Of a DNA stretch of 64,000 nt, positions 1-11,613 are shown piece by piece (the first letter of the stretch is position 1; the number at the start of each line of letters is the position of its first letter). Made by a program: the position numbers and the translations under genes. The stretch comes from Patellaria atrata CBS 101060 (taxonomy: Eukaryota; Ascomycota; Dothideomycetes; Patellariales; Patellariaceae), in assembly GCA_010093705.1 (NCBI GenBank), contig MU006108.1, positions 82,818-146,817 on the forward strand, in the 5' to 3' direction. The notes under the pieces were generated by a model, which was not told the origin of the DNA, made no database searches, and saw only the letters and a list, made by a program, of their open reading frames with translations.

Positions 1-479
1 CAGGGGGAAAGATTCGGTTAATCCGAATGGATCAATATGAACATTGATCATGAGGAAGGGTATTGCGCGGCTGGTACTGATAGCCGGGATAGGTAAGCGC
101 ATGGTGCTCTGTAAAACTGATGTGCGGTTGGTACTAATAGTCGGAAAGGGTGAGCACATCGACGTTTTAAGGGAAGTTACTATGCGAATGATATTTATAG
201 TTGGGATAGGTGAGTAAGAGTTGATTAGCGATGGCTCTAAGGATCGTCCTTGGTCGAAACATATGAGCCAGTCTGCATTTTGCCCTGGTCATTTCTCTTC
301 CTTTACGTTCTCTATTCCCTCTAGCACCTCTTCTAATGAACTAAGATGACTGTTTTATCCGCATAGATGTTTGAGTAGGTAAGGGGTGATGGAAGCGATG
401 CTCTTTGCTGAACCTTAACGTCTTCTTGCCCTCATCTTTGTAGTCTTATTGTCGAGTGAACAGGAAATGATTCGGATTA
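1..479. repeat. Intergenic stretch with a degenerate tandem repeat of about 60 bp
   Basis: No gene is supported here. Three diverged copies of one unit start near 64, 121 and 181. Each follows the pattern TGYGCGG.TGGTACT.ATAG.CGG with a downstream GGTRAG. Most differences between copies are C/T or G/A transitions. The rest up to 479 shows no coding signal and is probably the 3' flank of the SET-domain gene on the minus strand. Confidence 0.5.
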
Positions 480-2221
480 TCAGCAAAACAACCAAGTCCC
501 GGCTTGTTTGAAAAGTCTCCATTGAGGTTCGATGCACTCTGAAAATCCCTTCAAAATGACTTCGTTTCCGCCTGTGAGATCAGACTTCACTTCTTCCGCC
601 TTTCGGTATACCATTTGCGCAAACCGGCTCGATTTACCGTGACTCTTTTCTACGTTCGCTTCTACCTGGAGTAGTAAACTGTACGCGATAACGGGGAAAT
701 CCAGTCCTCCTTTCTCCTGCATATTTTGGACTGGTGGATAGCTGTCGATCTCATTCACCAGGTAGATTATCAGCTTCACCAAAGTCCAAATATGGACTAC
801 CCGCAGGGGATGATGTGGTTGGGGATACAGCACAGGGTCAACGTGGAAATGGATCTTCGAAGCTTGCATGAGTGCTGCAACAAATTGCCCAGCGGTAAGC
901 GTTCTCACATACAACTCTTTTCGTAGTGCGGCAAACGGCTGGCGGGTGGGCGAGAACATGCCTGATTGATAGCACATTTGCATGTTATCGTCAAGCATTG
1001 TCATAGCCTCTTGATTATCTTCCAAGTCCCGTGATTTCTCCAGCGCGTCGAAAGCCTTTGCCTGAAGAATTGCCATATACCTCAACCGGAGTTCATCACA
1101 ACCAACGTAATTGGGCCCACCATGCTCAATAGTAGAAGATAGATCACGGCGTTCCTTGAGTAATATCCGGGCTTTGGAAGCCCAATACTTAGTCACTGAC
1201 GAGACTAAGAACTCATCCTGAGGAAGGGTGCTTCCTTTCTCGCAATTGGAACAAGCGCAAGTAAAATGATAGCGAGATTTTAACTCTGATTGGCGTCTGT
1301 AAAACGGATTACTGCTGTCGATGTACGAGATGAAGACTTCTTGATCTCCCTTAATATCTTTCAGAGCACGCAAGGACACCTCCGGACCATCCATGACTAT
1401 GAAAGCATTGGGGTCACAAGAATGATTTGCCGATGCGAGGAGCGGGTCCAGACATATACCCAATGGATCATAAGTAGGAGTGATTAGAGCAAAAGAGTTT
1501 GTAAGGACCTAATAGGTTAGATAGAGGATGGAAAGGATTTGTATTTAGTCCTACCTTCGCAAATATCTCTTGCGCGATCCCTTCATTGAAGGCATTCTGA
1601 GTCCCAGAGATTTCCAAGGCGCCCTTGGATAAGACTTCTATCTTCTCTAGAAGTTGTTTGTGTGACTCAGTGGATCGAATGTGGTCAAGATGCGAAGTGA
1701 GACGGCCTAATGAGTCCCATTGATCATCCGTCAAGGCCCCATGTCGTCTCATTGTTAGTATCTGTATGGTAGCTCGTACAGCATTAGGTAGTTGGTTGCT
1801 ACGCAAGAACTCCTTGAAGCGGGAACATTCGTGCTTATGGTGTCTCTTCCAAGACTGAGATTGACATTTCTATGGCCTCTTATTAGCAAACTTCAAGATA
1901 GCGAGTAGAATTATGTCAAGGATATCAATTCGCGTAGGAGTCAAAACTTACCGTCGAGCAGTATTTCAACACTTTACAGCCACTACATGCTTTAACGCCT
2001 ACTTTGTCCACCGCATCCCCTTTACTGCTGAACAGAGGTGTCGTACTCCAGATGAAGCAATTAGAGCAGCTATCGGACAATCTGGGTAGATCAAGAACGG
2101 CGATAAGTGGTCGTGCCAGGGACAATATCAATTCCCCTGGTGGGATATTTTCCCGAGCAAAAAGCCCACTACCTGAGGTGGGGGAGGGCTTTACATCAGC
2201 CCGACAAGGTAGTGATGACAT
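480..2221 (-). CDS. MYND-finger/SET-domain (SMYD-like) protein methyltransferase
   Basis: Three exons: 2221-1952, 1869-1555 and 1508-480, giving 537 residues. The introns are 1951-1870 and 1554-1509, the latter only 46 bp. The N-terminus carries the first half of a split SET domain (GSGLFARENIPPGE, residues 17-30). A MYND zinc finger follows, with Cys at about 52, 55, 79, 82, 88 and 92 and a closing H..HEC near 101-105. The second half of SET has the signature NHSCDPN (223-229), then a post-SET FTCACSNC cluster (about 278-284). SMYD-family enzymes transfer methyl groups from S-adenosylmethionine to lysines of histones or other proteins. The tail after post-SET is helical-looking and ends in WLFC. 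The splice joins restore the family order exactly, so identity is firm. The substrate cannot be read from sequence. Confidence 0.88.
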
Positions 2222-3720
2222 GGTGAGAGATGGTGGTAGTTTTGGCTTTGTTCATAGAAGAAGTTACGTTTTTGATAATTGGTAAAAGGGGAAATACTGT
2301 AGTCGCGTCCAGGGGGTTCACACCAGGTTCACAAACGGTATGTGCGTCATTCTCAGATACGGGCTAAGTTACGAAATCACGTGCAGCCTACCTCACAGTA
2401 CTTTTTGTTCGATAGCTAGGAGAGATATTTCTCCGACTTCCCATATTCGCTCGTTATCGCATTCAAGCTACCTCCGTATATCAATCGAGATATCAAATTG
2501 TTTAGAATCACGACCGGAGTAATCGGCATCACACCTGCAAGTTGCTCTGTTTCGAAGCATTCTCAAATCTTTATACATATCCGAGGTTCGCGCCTACAGT
2601 ATCTGTTTCGGAACGTGAGTACTCCTATAGCACTGGGTTTTGCCTGTGAGACCATATACCCGCACTCCGAGGGACCCCATTGACGACATTCTATAGCATG
2701 GATGAACCTGTATCCGTGACCGACGCCCCTCGGGAATACAGTCTGACCCTAGTCGAAAGTGAGAAACCAGTTCTTCGGAAACAAGACTAATGACACAGGA
2801 TTTGCATAGCGGAGGCTAAGATATAGAGTATGGTTATAGACACTCACCGTAAATATGACCATTGACTCCGGAAACGTGCTGCCAAAAATAGAAGAGTTTT
2901 CAGTTACACAAGAGATATCAGCTGCCTGAAGCAGTGAATGATAAAATGATCTTTCGATAGCGAAAATGATGGCCGGCACAGATCTTCATGCAAGGTAGGA
3001 GGCCATTGTATGATTCCAAGAGCCTAGGGATATTTTTTCTCTATTAAGATAAGGAAAATCTAAGCCACCAGGCGTACCTGCACCTATACAACGCATACGT
3101 ACTCCGAGGGCAATGGCCAAGTCATCTGGGTGTCAAAATCGATCTCCAGGGCGTATAAGTCTATCACCGATGCATCCTCTGACGTATAGATACACGAATA
3201 CCTTTCTGCCTTGCTCACCTGAATGATGACCTGCATGGTGGAAGCAGTATCGAATTGATTGTACTTGATCTGTGCGTCACATATTAAGCAATATGAATAT
3301 GTGACAATATAACGAGTGTAACTATTTACTTCTTTGTAAAGGTTTTATGTAGCCGATTATTCCCAGGTATATACAAATTCCCAACGGGAGAAAGTGTCAA
3401 GCATGAAAATGAAGAGTGTCAGCCATGCTGACATACCACCATTCCCTGTGCTCGCAAGCTCAGCTTATTCAACTCAGCCCAATAGTAATTTGATTTCATA
3501 AGAGTAACATGCGATGGGATTGGACGGTGTTCTGTGAATTCATACTGCGAGTCTCTCATGTCCTACATAAGTTTAGAGTACTGCTCGCAATTTAAAAGTT
3601 TTGATAAATGAGAGCTATCGCCTTTTGAAACGATTATAGCAAGAGCAGGATTCGAGAGAGTTTAGGAGAGCGAGATTGAGATCTATGCATTCAGATTAGT
3701 CCTCTGGTTAGGCTCGCCAT
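2222..3720. other. Intergenic, no gene seen
   Basis: This is the shared upstream region of the SET-domain gene (minus) and the orphan gene starting at 3721 (plus). All frames are broken by stops, and I see no recognisable protein, RNA gene or element. Confidence 0.5.
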
Positions 3721-5251
3721 ATGGTACAAGATTTGCTGGATTCCATAGACTATCTGCAGATAGAACTAGTAAGTTTAACGACGCAATCCTAGACCCAAGC
3801 CGCTTTAGAGGATTACCACTGAAGAACCCGTCAGCGACTCTTCCAAGCGCATCACGAAACTAGTGCACCCAATTAGTCCATACATAGAGAAGTGGAAAAT
3901 GGGTACCGGAACGAACATACACCTTGAAGAATGGCTTGACGAGCATGTGCGGTCTCAATCATACAGTGGTCCAGTTATTCCCCCTGCGTTTAAAGTATAA
4001 ACATTCCCCCAAGAGGTTGGCATAGTATTTGTGTTGATCGTCCGTGGTAGGATAATTCACTGGAGCTGGAGAGAGTAACGGGTTGGAGCAATAGAAAAGA
4101 TTTCATCTATGGGTCTGACACAAAGTTACCCGATGTATCACCAAATGGTGTTACCACAAGGTCTGTTTCGAGAGCATATGGGGCTTCCATTCGACCTACT
4201 AGCCAAGTGATAAGTACCGACCTTTTGTCTTCTCCAAAGGGCTTCACCAATATCCAGCAGAGCGGTGCACCAGCAACGGCTTCAAAAGGCAAGCACAGTT
4301 CCAGAAATATGACACAGCAGAACCCTAGATGGCAGAAAATAGTGGATGGTATTATATCTGATTGCGCGAAGCCTGGCTTCTGGCAACTCAAAAGGCTTTC
4401 TCTAGGCCTCACAAACAGGGAGATGAACTACTCTGTTATGTGCTCCATACTCGCAACATCGAGCATTATTTATTTGGATAAAGAACTGAGAGCGAATAGA
4501 ATCGAGATTCCAGCAAATGAAGGCCCAAGGGGACGTCTTCTGCGCATAGCAGCAGGATATGCTCTGTCCACAGTAGAGTACAAGCCTAACGCATCACTAA
4601 CGACGCAATTACAGCAATTCAGAGAACTTGTTTTTGCGAGTTTATGCGTCGTCCTGGAACAACAAACCGTACCAATAGCGAAAATAAATGATATTATGCG
4701 GCTGTGTATCTCTGCTTCGGGTACAGCAAACTTGTACCGTCTAAGGCGAGGTGCTCTATGGGTAAATCGGGTGATAGCAGGGCTCATTAAGAAAGGATGG
4801 GGACATCATGCCACTGAGCTATTTTTCTTATGTACGTATTCCTATTTCTTGATAACGGAGCCACTCGCGGTATTTGTGACAGAACTGACCTATTCATCTG
4901 TAGGCGGCCGGTCCGTTTCGCAATATGGACTCCTTTGGGAATCGTCTTCGCGGTCATTCCCATATTTCTCAGCAAGAGTAGAACAATCGAGAGAGAGCGC
5001 TAATGCACTCTCGGACGAACCTGGCTGGGTGCCTTTATGTATTCCTATGATTATCAAGAGTTTGGTTGGAGACGTGGTATCGTGAGTATTCAACATCTTA
5101 TAGAAGTACATCCTCATTATAATGCTCATAATCTGACATATTAAGGGTAAGTCAATCCCACATAAGTCTGGCTTTAGGATACGATGAGACGACGTTGGCT
5201 CAAATATGTGAAACTGTTGTGCAAAACAACACCTCCTTGATGTACTGCTAA
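3721..5251 (+). CDS. Unrecognised four-exon protein of about 456 residues
   Basis: Exons proposed: 3721-3768, 3809-3994, 4051-5081 and 5146-5251. Introns are GT..AG and keep one frame: 3769-3808 (only 40 bp), 3995-4050, and 5082-5145 with a CTGACAT branch site. The protein begins MVQDLLDSIDYLQIEL and ends in QNNTSLMYC. The middle is a mixed helical domain with several hydrophobic stretches (for example LFFLCTYSYFLITEPLAVF), but no clear signal peptide and no motif I know. The only long uninterrupted frame lies in exon 3. The outer exons were inferred from splice sites and frame continuity, so the 5' end is less certain than the 3' end. It ends 43 bp from the 3' end of the convergent Sec20 gene. 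Function is unknown. Confidence 0.5.
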
Positions 5252-5294
5252 GGTGCGCTGGGTTCATCGTCAAACGAGGTGTATACGGTATAAA

Positions 5295-6572
5295 TCACAG
5301 TTCATCTTTCTCAGGCGGCGGCTCCTCCCACATCCTCTTCTTCTGATTTCTCGGCGCATCTGACTCCTTTAGTTCGTTTCCATCTCCTCGAGCGGGAGTC
5401 TTGGATGTTTTTTTATCCTCTCCTGCGACTTGAGAACCTTCACTGTTCTCAGCAATTTGACCTACTTCTCGCGAAAGACTGCCTTCAGGACTTGGATCTA
5501 GGTCTTGCTTAGCTCCAGTCCCGCCAGCTCTGGTACGTACAGTTGCCGGTTTATCAGCCATATTATATGAAGGAGGACCTTTTTCCGCGCTCGGTTTAAT
5601 GATTAGACTGCTTCCGGTGGATGTTAATGTATGATTGACGGTAACCGAACTGCCGACCAGTCCAACACTACTCAATGTCCAAGATAACAACCTATAACAG
5701 GACTTTAACGGGAGCCAAACAAGCCACCAAAGAGGACCATAGAAGAATCGTCGATATACCAACCAGATAATGGTACACAGTAGTATGTAAAAGGCGGTTT
5801 CGAGGTACCACGTGTCGCTTTTCTGACTACGTAGAAGAACGCCTAAAAGGTTCCTTGAAGAGGAAAGCAGATCGCCTAGACTCGTATACTGTTCAGATAG
5901 TTGGGCGAGAGCGGCTGTACTCTGGTCTAACGTTTCTTGAGCGAACTGGGAGCGAGAAAGCTCCGATTGCATAAGCTGATGGGTACGTCTTAAAGCAGCA
6001 GTGACGTCGCTCGAAGCCTGAACTTCTAGCTCTTCTTTTGTTAACTGTTGATTACCACGACGGCGGGATGGTGTGTTCTCGTTGTTGCCTTCCTGTATAT
6101 TAGTGAAAAGAAGACTCCGCTCTTTTGCCTTAGCTGCTTCCGCGTTACGTTTTGCTGTCAATTGCGCAGACCTGAACTGGGCACGGGAACTATATATCCG
6201 AAGTTAGACACCTTAAACTGATGAGAAGAATCAGGAGCCGCTTGCATACTGTCGCAAATCCTCGCCTAATTTTGCAAGTTGTACCGCGATCCTAGACCGT
6301 TCTCTGTCTTTCTCACTTCCCTTTCTTCTATCCGCGATACTGGACGCTAGGTCGTTAAATTCTTGCCGTAGGATCTCTAGTTCTTCTTCTTGTTGCTTGA
6401 GGTTATCGTGGATCTCTGCACTTAATTCCACCCTGACATCATTGGTATCGTCGTCGAGAGGTGTAGAGCCCGGTTGAAAATTGAGCTTCGAAAGACGGTG
6501 TATTAGCAGAACTACAGATTTATTCGAATCGGTAAGGTGGGCGATTCGGGCATTGAGTGACTGGGTTGTCAT
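5295..6572 (-). CDS. SEC20: SNARE protein Sec20 (Golgi-to-ER retrograde transport)
   Basis: Two exons: 6572-6250 and 6189-5295. The 60-bp intron 6249-6190 uses a GTATGC donor. The product is 405 residues. Sec20 is the Qb-type SNARE of the ER that receives COPI vesicles together with Ufe1, Use1 and the Dsl1 tether. The N-terminal half is coiled coil. The SNARE helix is at about 167-229 and ends in the family signature SSRNLLGVLLRSQKSDTWYL. A transmembrane helix follows (about 237-254), then a second hydrophobic stretch (YGPLWWLVWLP). The long C-terminal lumenal tail is Ser/Glu/Lys-rich and ends in KDEL, equivalent to the HDEL end of yeast Sec20. Splicing restores the conserved region around RSAQLTAKRNAEAAKAKER. 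Identity is firm. Confidence 0.93.
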
Positions 6573-6995
6573 TGTTCTTTCAAAGGGAGCTCTCCACGTA
6601 GGCTGGTTTCCTTTTCAGATGCAAGATGGGGGTCCAAGAAGCCGGAAAAATAAAATCCCATAGAACTACTGAAATAGCGTAAGTGGTCAGTGTGGACAGA
6701 CCTAGACACTGGCGCCGGGAGCAGGACGACAATGAGAGAAGATGTAAAAGTACACCAGTAATTGTTAGCCAATGCAGGATCGCGCCTTTGAGTCTGTGGT
6801 ATAGATTATTTGAAGGTAGGTCATTTAGGTTTCCGTTGATATTCTAACGCATCACTGACAATGCGGTAGTTTATAATACCTTCGTACCGTCTCTGCTCCG
6901 AAGATCGAACACTCTGAGATCTCCCCATTTCCCCTTTCCTCCACGATCGGAGCATATATACAATTGGAAAATAGTGAGATTCAAGGACCATTGAA
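6573..6995. promoter_or_regulatory. Divergent intergenic region between SEC20 and mL53
   Basis: These 423 bp separate the start codons of SEC20 (minus) and the mL53 gene (plus), so both promoters must lie here or overlap the neighbours. I see no gene and no motif I can name. Confidence 0.5.
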
Positions 6996-7375
6996 ATGAT
7001 AACGCGCTTTCTCACCGATGTAACCGTCCGCTTTAACCCTTTCACGGCGCCCGCAAAGACAGCACGGACATTTCTTGCACATCTTCCACCAAATGCGCGC
7101 TCCAATATGAAAATCAACACAGCGCTTTTACCGCGCACTGCAACAGGTCCAACGAAATTATTTCTTAAATTCAGTATGTGGACAAGTTGGAGCTACAAAC
7201 CAATGATATAGCAACATGCTCACTTAGTTGTATATCTGCTAATACAGGAGTTTGCACAGAAGACGGCAAGGAAATGGATCTTGATCTTGATAAATTGAAG
7301 ATCAAAGACGTTATGGTGGAAGTGGACAGGCATGCAAGATTACTATCAAGGCAGGAAGAGCTGTCGGGTAGCTGA
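6996..7375 (+). CDS. MRPL44: Mitochondrial large-subunit ribosomal protein mL53 (yeast Mrpl44 family)
   Basis: Two exons: 6996-7173 and 7260-7375. The intron 7174-7259 has a GTATGT donor and TTGCACAG acceptor. The product is 97 residues. It starts MITRFLTDVTVRFNPF, contains FLAHLPPNARSNMKINT, and after splicing reads KLFLKFKDGKEMDLDLDKLK. This matches the fungal mL53/Mrpl44 layout of a small thioredoxin-like fold. The C-terminus ends HARLLSRQEELSGS. The protein works in the matrix as part of the mitoribosome large subunit. It has no cleavable presequence beyond the basic N-terminus, which is usual for this small family. It converges on the pyrophosphatase gene with only 183 bp between stop codons. 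Confidence 0.9.
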
Positions 7376-7558
7376 TTCGATTGGCGACTAGTGAAGCATT
7401 CTTCGGAGTCTTTGTAGCATTTAGGCAGGGTTATTCGGAACTCGAATTGAAAGATTCTCATCAATCAACTATAATCCCTTGTTCAGATTTTGTTACTACT
7501 TTTGGGTACTTTAAGATGTCAATCAACCACACCGTTTCCTCGCGCAAACGCTGGAGGT

Positions 7559-9022
7559 CTATGCTGACGGTGCTCCAGAGATAAAGAACCATTTATCAAT
7601 GCTGGAATCGATGGGCGCAGGAGGGAGATTCTCGCCCCTTGGAATGTTAAGGCTGTTGGGGTCGACCCGATCGGGGGAATGAGGGACTTGGACATTCGTG
7701 CTATAATAACGAATCAGCTAGCTACCCTATTAGATTGGGTGAGAAAATGGTTCTTACAGTGAGATTTGGCCTTTCTGCGACTTCCCGGTGATTAACTTCT
7801 CCCAAGCTTCGGCACATTCGCGAATAATGTCCGTTGCGTACCTGTCATAGTCAGTTATTGGTTCGCGGAATAGAAATGCTCAATTTACACACTTCTTGTT
7901 CTTGCACTCTCCGGAGAATGCGAATTGGTTCTCTGGCTTGCCGTCGGGAATCTTATAGATACGGAACCATTCGTTCGTAGCCCGAAGTAAGCCTGGCAAG
8001 TGTCGTTCGACATCCTCAATATCGTTCAGCTTGGGTGCTAAGGGGTCGTTGATGTCGATGACGATGATCTTCCAATCCGTCTCTTCTTCGTCCAACAATG
8101 CCATGACCCCCAAAACCTTGACTTGTTTAACTTCACCCGGTTTGCCCACAATTTCACCAATCTCGCATACGTCAAGCGGGTCGTTATCTCCTTTTGCCTT
8201 GGTTTCCGGATGGACAACATTGGGGTCCTCCCAAGTCTACAAGTTATTTAGTAATGACATCCATATTTTCTTTTTTATCTGATGACGCACCTGGGGGAAC
8301 GCTCCGTAGTTCCAAAGGTAACCCTTATGGGGAAAGCAGTTCCGCACGTATCGAAGTTTGCCCTTCTTAATATCTTGCTTGATAGGGTTAAGGGTCTCTT
8401 CTTTGGAGATCTACCGGGTAGGGACCACATTAGCGGGTAGGCTCAACTTCGTAAATGGCGATACATGTTATGGGAGGTTGTAAGGGCAGGGTAAGCATAC
8501 CTCCATCTTAGCATTGGTCCACCGGGGCACCTCAACGATCATGTTGAAGACTGTCTGCTGCTCGTTGGCATACAGAGGAATGTCGTGAAAGGGTGAGAGG
8601 GGAACGCCATCTTTTTCGATGAAGATGCGGTGCTCCAAAGTGTTAGGGGCGCCAATTTTCCTCGCGGTGTAGGTGGAGGGGGCTTTTGAGTGGTAACCTT
8701 TTTCAGAGATGGGAAGAGAAGCCATTGCAGCAGTGGTGTGTCGTGAAGGTGAAAAGGATGAAGAATTGAGAAGATGTCCAGCGACCTGGCTTGCTCTTGA
8801 TTGAATTTTATCGACCTTGGCAGAATTGGTGGTGGTGGTGGTGGGGTAATGGCGATATGGATTTGACGTGGCCAGTGTAGCAAACGTCACGGCAGGAAGT
8901 CCGCATGAGACTGCCTGCACTCGAGCTTGTATTATGGGACTACTGGAACTAGTGAATGATGTGCTCTTTATCCGCGGGGTCAAGAGAATTCTCTGAGGAC
9001 ATGACAACCGAAATACGACCAT
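7559..9022 (-). CDS. IPP1: Soluble inorganic pyrophosphatase, with an N-terminal extension
   Basis: Five exons: 9022-8501, 8410-8291, 8236-7893, 7841-7758 and 7700-7559, giving 403 residues. The enzyme hydrolyses pyrophosphate to two phosphates with Mg2+. The core begins near residue 110 with [21 protein letters not shown] and includes [17 protein letters not shown] and the catalytic metal-binding motif [13 protein letters not shown]. The last exon gives the fungal C-terminal tail [15 protein letters not shown]. It is reached only by splicing at a GTAAGA donor that overlaps an apparent early stop. Residues 1-99 precede the usual cytosolic start (Met100, [11 protein letters not shown]). They are Arg/Ser/Thr-rich and almost free of acidic residues, like a mitochondrial presequence. 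Either a longer mitochondrial form exists or this stretch is 5' leader. Confidence 0.93.
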
Positions 9023-9473
9023 GCAGGCTCATTAAAAGTAGAAGTTGATAAAAAACTCGGGTGTTTATGTACGGATGGAAGAGATGGTAATGCAATTGAT
9101 ACCTTGAGCTATCCCGTCTCCACTTGGTTTGACGTTTATTGTACAATACAGTACACCTCAGTATTATGGATTGTTCTCAGCCCGAGGACCAACGGAAGAA
9201 AAACAAGGGGAAACATGCACGCTGAGGTCAAAATAACCTGGAAACTTTCCATTTTGGTGCACACGCTAATGAGATCTACCTTACTGACTAGCACCAGAAT
9301 GGAAAAGCATACAGTTCACTACCTTACCTTATGGTGACCAGTGAAGTATCCATCCCTACTGTCTGAATATATATTGAGCCATCGTTTGAGAGAAAATACG
9401 GGACGTCACTATAACAACGAGGGGTTTCGGATTGTGCACAAAATAAAAAGAAGCTATCCTATATGCTCAGAGC
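9023..9473. other. Intergenic, no gene seen
   Basis: This is 451 bp upstream of the pyrophosphatase and downstream of the next minus-strand gene. A GTACAATACAGTACAC motif sits at about 9141-9156. No coding signal is visible. Confidence 0.5.
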
Positions 9474-11613
9474 TCAATATAATCTATTCGGGCGCCAAAA
9501 GTTCTGAAACCTTTCATCGAGAAACAGCCCTTCTCTCGTCATCAGGGGTTCTTCTGGAATTGTTCGCTCTTCAAATATGGCTGACTCCGTTACCTCGCAT
9601 TCATCGTCCTGACACGGAAGTAGCACGCTGACTCCCTCTTCCAGCCCTTCCGCTCCGATATCAATAGCATCAATCTCGCCCCCACCCTCAGCGCCCAGAA
9701 ACTCGTATTGTCCTTCGTTAAACCCCAGGTCAAACTCGCCGTAGTCTATATGCGTGTTATTATCATGTGGAATAGCGAATATAAACGTGTCGTCTCCGAC
9801 GTAGTCATTCACTGCACCGAGATTCTCATCATAAGGTTCATCAAACTGGTCGTAAATTCGTGGATACCTGATATGGGAATGCTGAATGTCATCATCAGCT
9901 AGATTCTGGGGTTGGTAGTTTGCCGCGTATGTGTCTTGAGCGTCGACATCATTCCCTGGCACATCAAAAGCTGCATCACACCGTTTAAGCAGCTGGCCGA
10001 GTGAGGAGGATGTAGCAGGGTCTACCCTGTCACGAGTTTTATCTGGTTGACCTCGTTTCACATCGGGAGAGCAACGTCGTTCAGGGGTTTCCTTGCGTAT
10101 CTTGTTAGAATTAGTCTCAGAGCTTTGAGTTCTTACATCCGGAGGTTGATGTGACAATCGCCCTCCATCATTCTTTGAATAGATAGGCGTTTCTACGGCG
10201 GAATAGCGATGATGTTCGGCGACCAGCATTTCTTTCAAATCTTGTCCGCTCCTGATCGGTTCTCTATTCCTTTGGAGGTGATTCAACCGTATCGTTGCAC
10301 CCCTTTCCATAACATGAGATTGACTACCATGTCGGCTGGGCAAGGTCTCGTCAGATGGCCGAAACGATCCCGAGTCTGTAGGTGCTGAGGATGGGCCCCG
10401 ATTATGAACAACCCGCCCCTGGTTAATATGAATTTGAAGCGGACTGTTCTCATCTAGCTGACCGACATGTATAGCAGAGAAATCCCGTGGGAATACCTTA
10501 TGTCCTTTAGATTGAGGGTTGGATTCAGACCAGGTGAAAGGGGTCTCCCCCGTCGAACTTTTTCTTGAATCGTACTGTTCAACGACGGAACTTTCCCGTG
10601 CTTCCACAGTTGGAATAACTGTATGTACCGATTCCCTACCTAATGACGATCTGTACGTTCGTATTTTATGATCTCTTTTCGAGTCTCCCAGCGGATGCTT
10701 TGTGGGTAGTTTTTGCACGTTACCGGCGTTCTCAGCCCGTGAGACTTTCTTGGTAGCGAAGTACCCAGATATTTCGTAGTTATTTGATCTTTTTCGATCT
10801 CTGTTCCTATCTTTCTTTCCGCTTGCTCTACTCATCTCCGTCGGGTTGAGCTCATGGCCGGCTTGTCTGGGCTTTTGAAGGAACCTCATCTCGGAAAAAG
10901 TAAGGTCAGGTACTGTAAGTACGAACCTTAGCTTTCGTTGCTCACGGCGGATTCATTTCAAAGGAGGATACTTACAGCCGCGACCCTTATGCGGAGAGGA
11001 TGCGCGACCTCTCCCGAACATTCCCACTGGCGCGCATTGTTTTAACTAAAAGGTTTCCGATCAGCGTACGCTTCAAGAACACAGTCCGCTTGGAGCGTAC
11101 GGTTAGACGTTCACTGGCTACATTCTTTGCGCGAAAAGCTTGAACAAGTCCAGTTCCTTGCCTGTCCTCTTTTCTTTTTCGTGTCTTTCGTTTGGATTTT
11201 CTCCTCTTGCCGTTTCCACCGTCATTAACAGGTTTCGCTCGAGACTTCTCTTTCACTTCGTAGAGATCAGGTCGGGTCTTATGACGAGGCTTCCGCTGGT
11301 ACTTGTTTGACGGAGTGGAACTCTCTGAAGCGCTGCTTCCGGGATCGAGAAGGGCATCGGATGAGGTCTTTAATAGTTTTTCCTCTGCATCAGAATCTAT
11401 ATCTCCCCTGAGGGAACGTTTACACGCAGGCTGTGCTTGGAGCAAAGAGCTGTCTGTATGTGAACGTTTCCGCTTGCTACGTCCAGTGGGTGGTAGGTCT
11501 GCTGCAGCACCTCGTCCAGCTAAGAAAGGATGAAGACCGAGTTCGTGAAGAGTTTCGGCTTCTTCATCTATCTTAGTTTGCTCAATCCATTTTTGAATGC
11601 GGATTTTGTCCAT
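9474..11613 (-). CDS. Conserved fungal basic protein of unknown function, probably nuclear
   Basis: Three exons: 11613-11070, 11026-10976 and 10912-9474, giving 677 residues. The first intron (11069-11027) is only 43 bp. The second (10975-10913) has a perfect GTAAGT donor. The N-terminus (MDKIRIQKWIEQTKIDEE) looks helical. It is followed by several basic stretches, including KRRKSKRKTRKRKED, consistent with a nuclear signal. The joined frame gives the block FGRGRASSPHKGRGLPDLTF, then SEMRFLQKPR. I associate this pattern with an uncharacterised family in other filamentous ascomycetes, but I cannot name it. The remainder is polar and disordered, with an acidic C-terminal third rich in Asp, Glu, Tyr and Gly. 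No enzymatic motif is visible. The 51-nt middle exon is defined only by frame and the conserved block. Confidence 0.72.
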
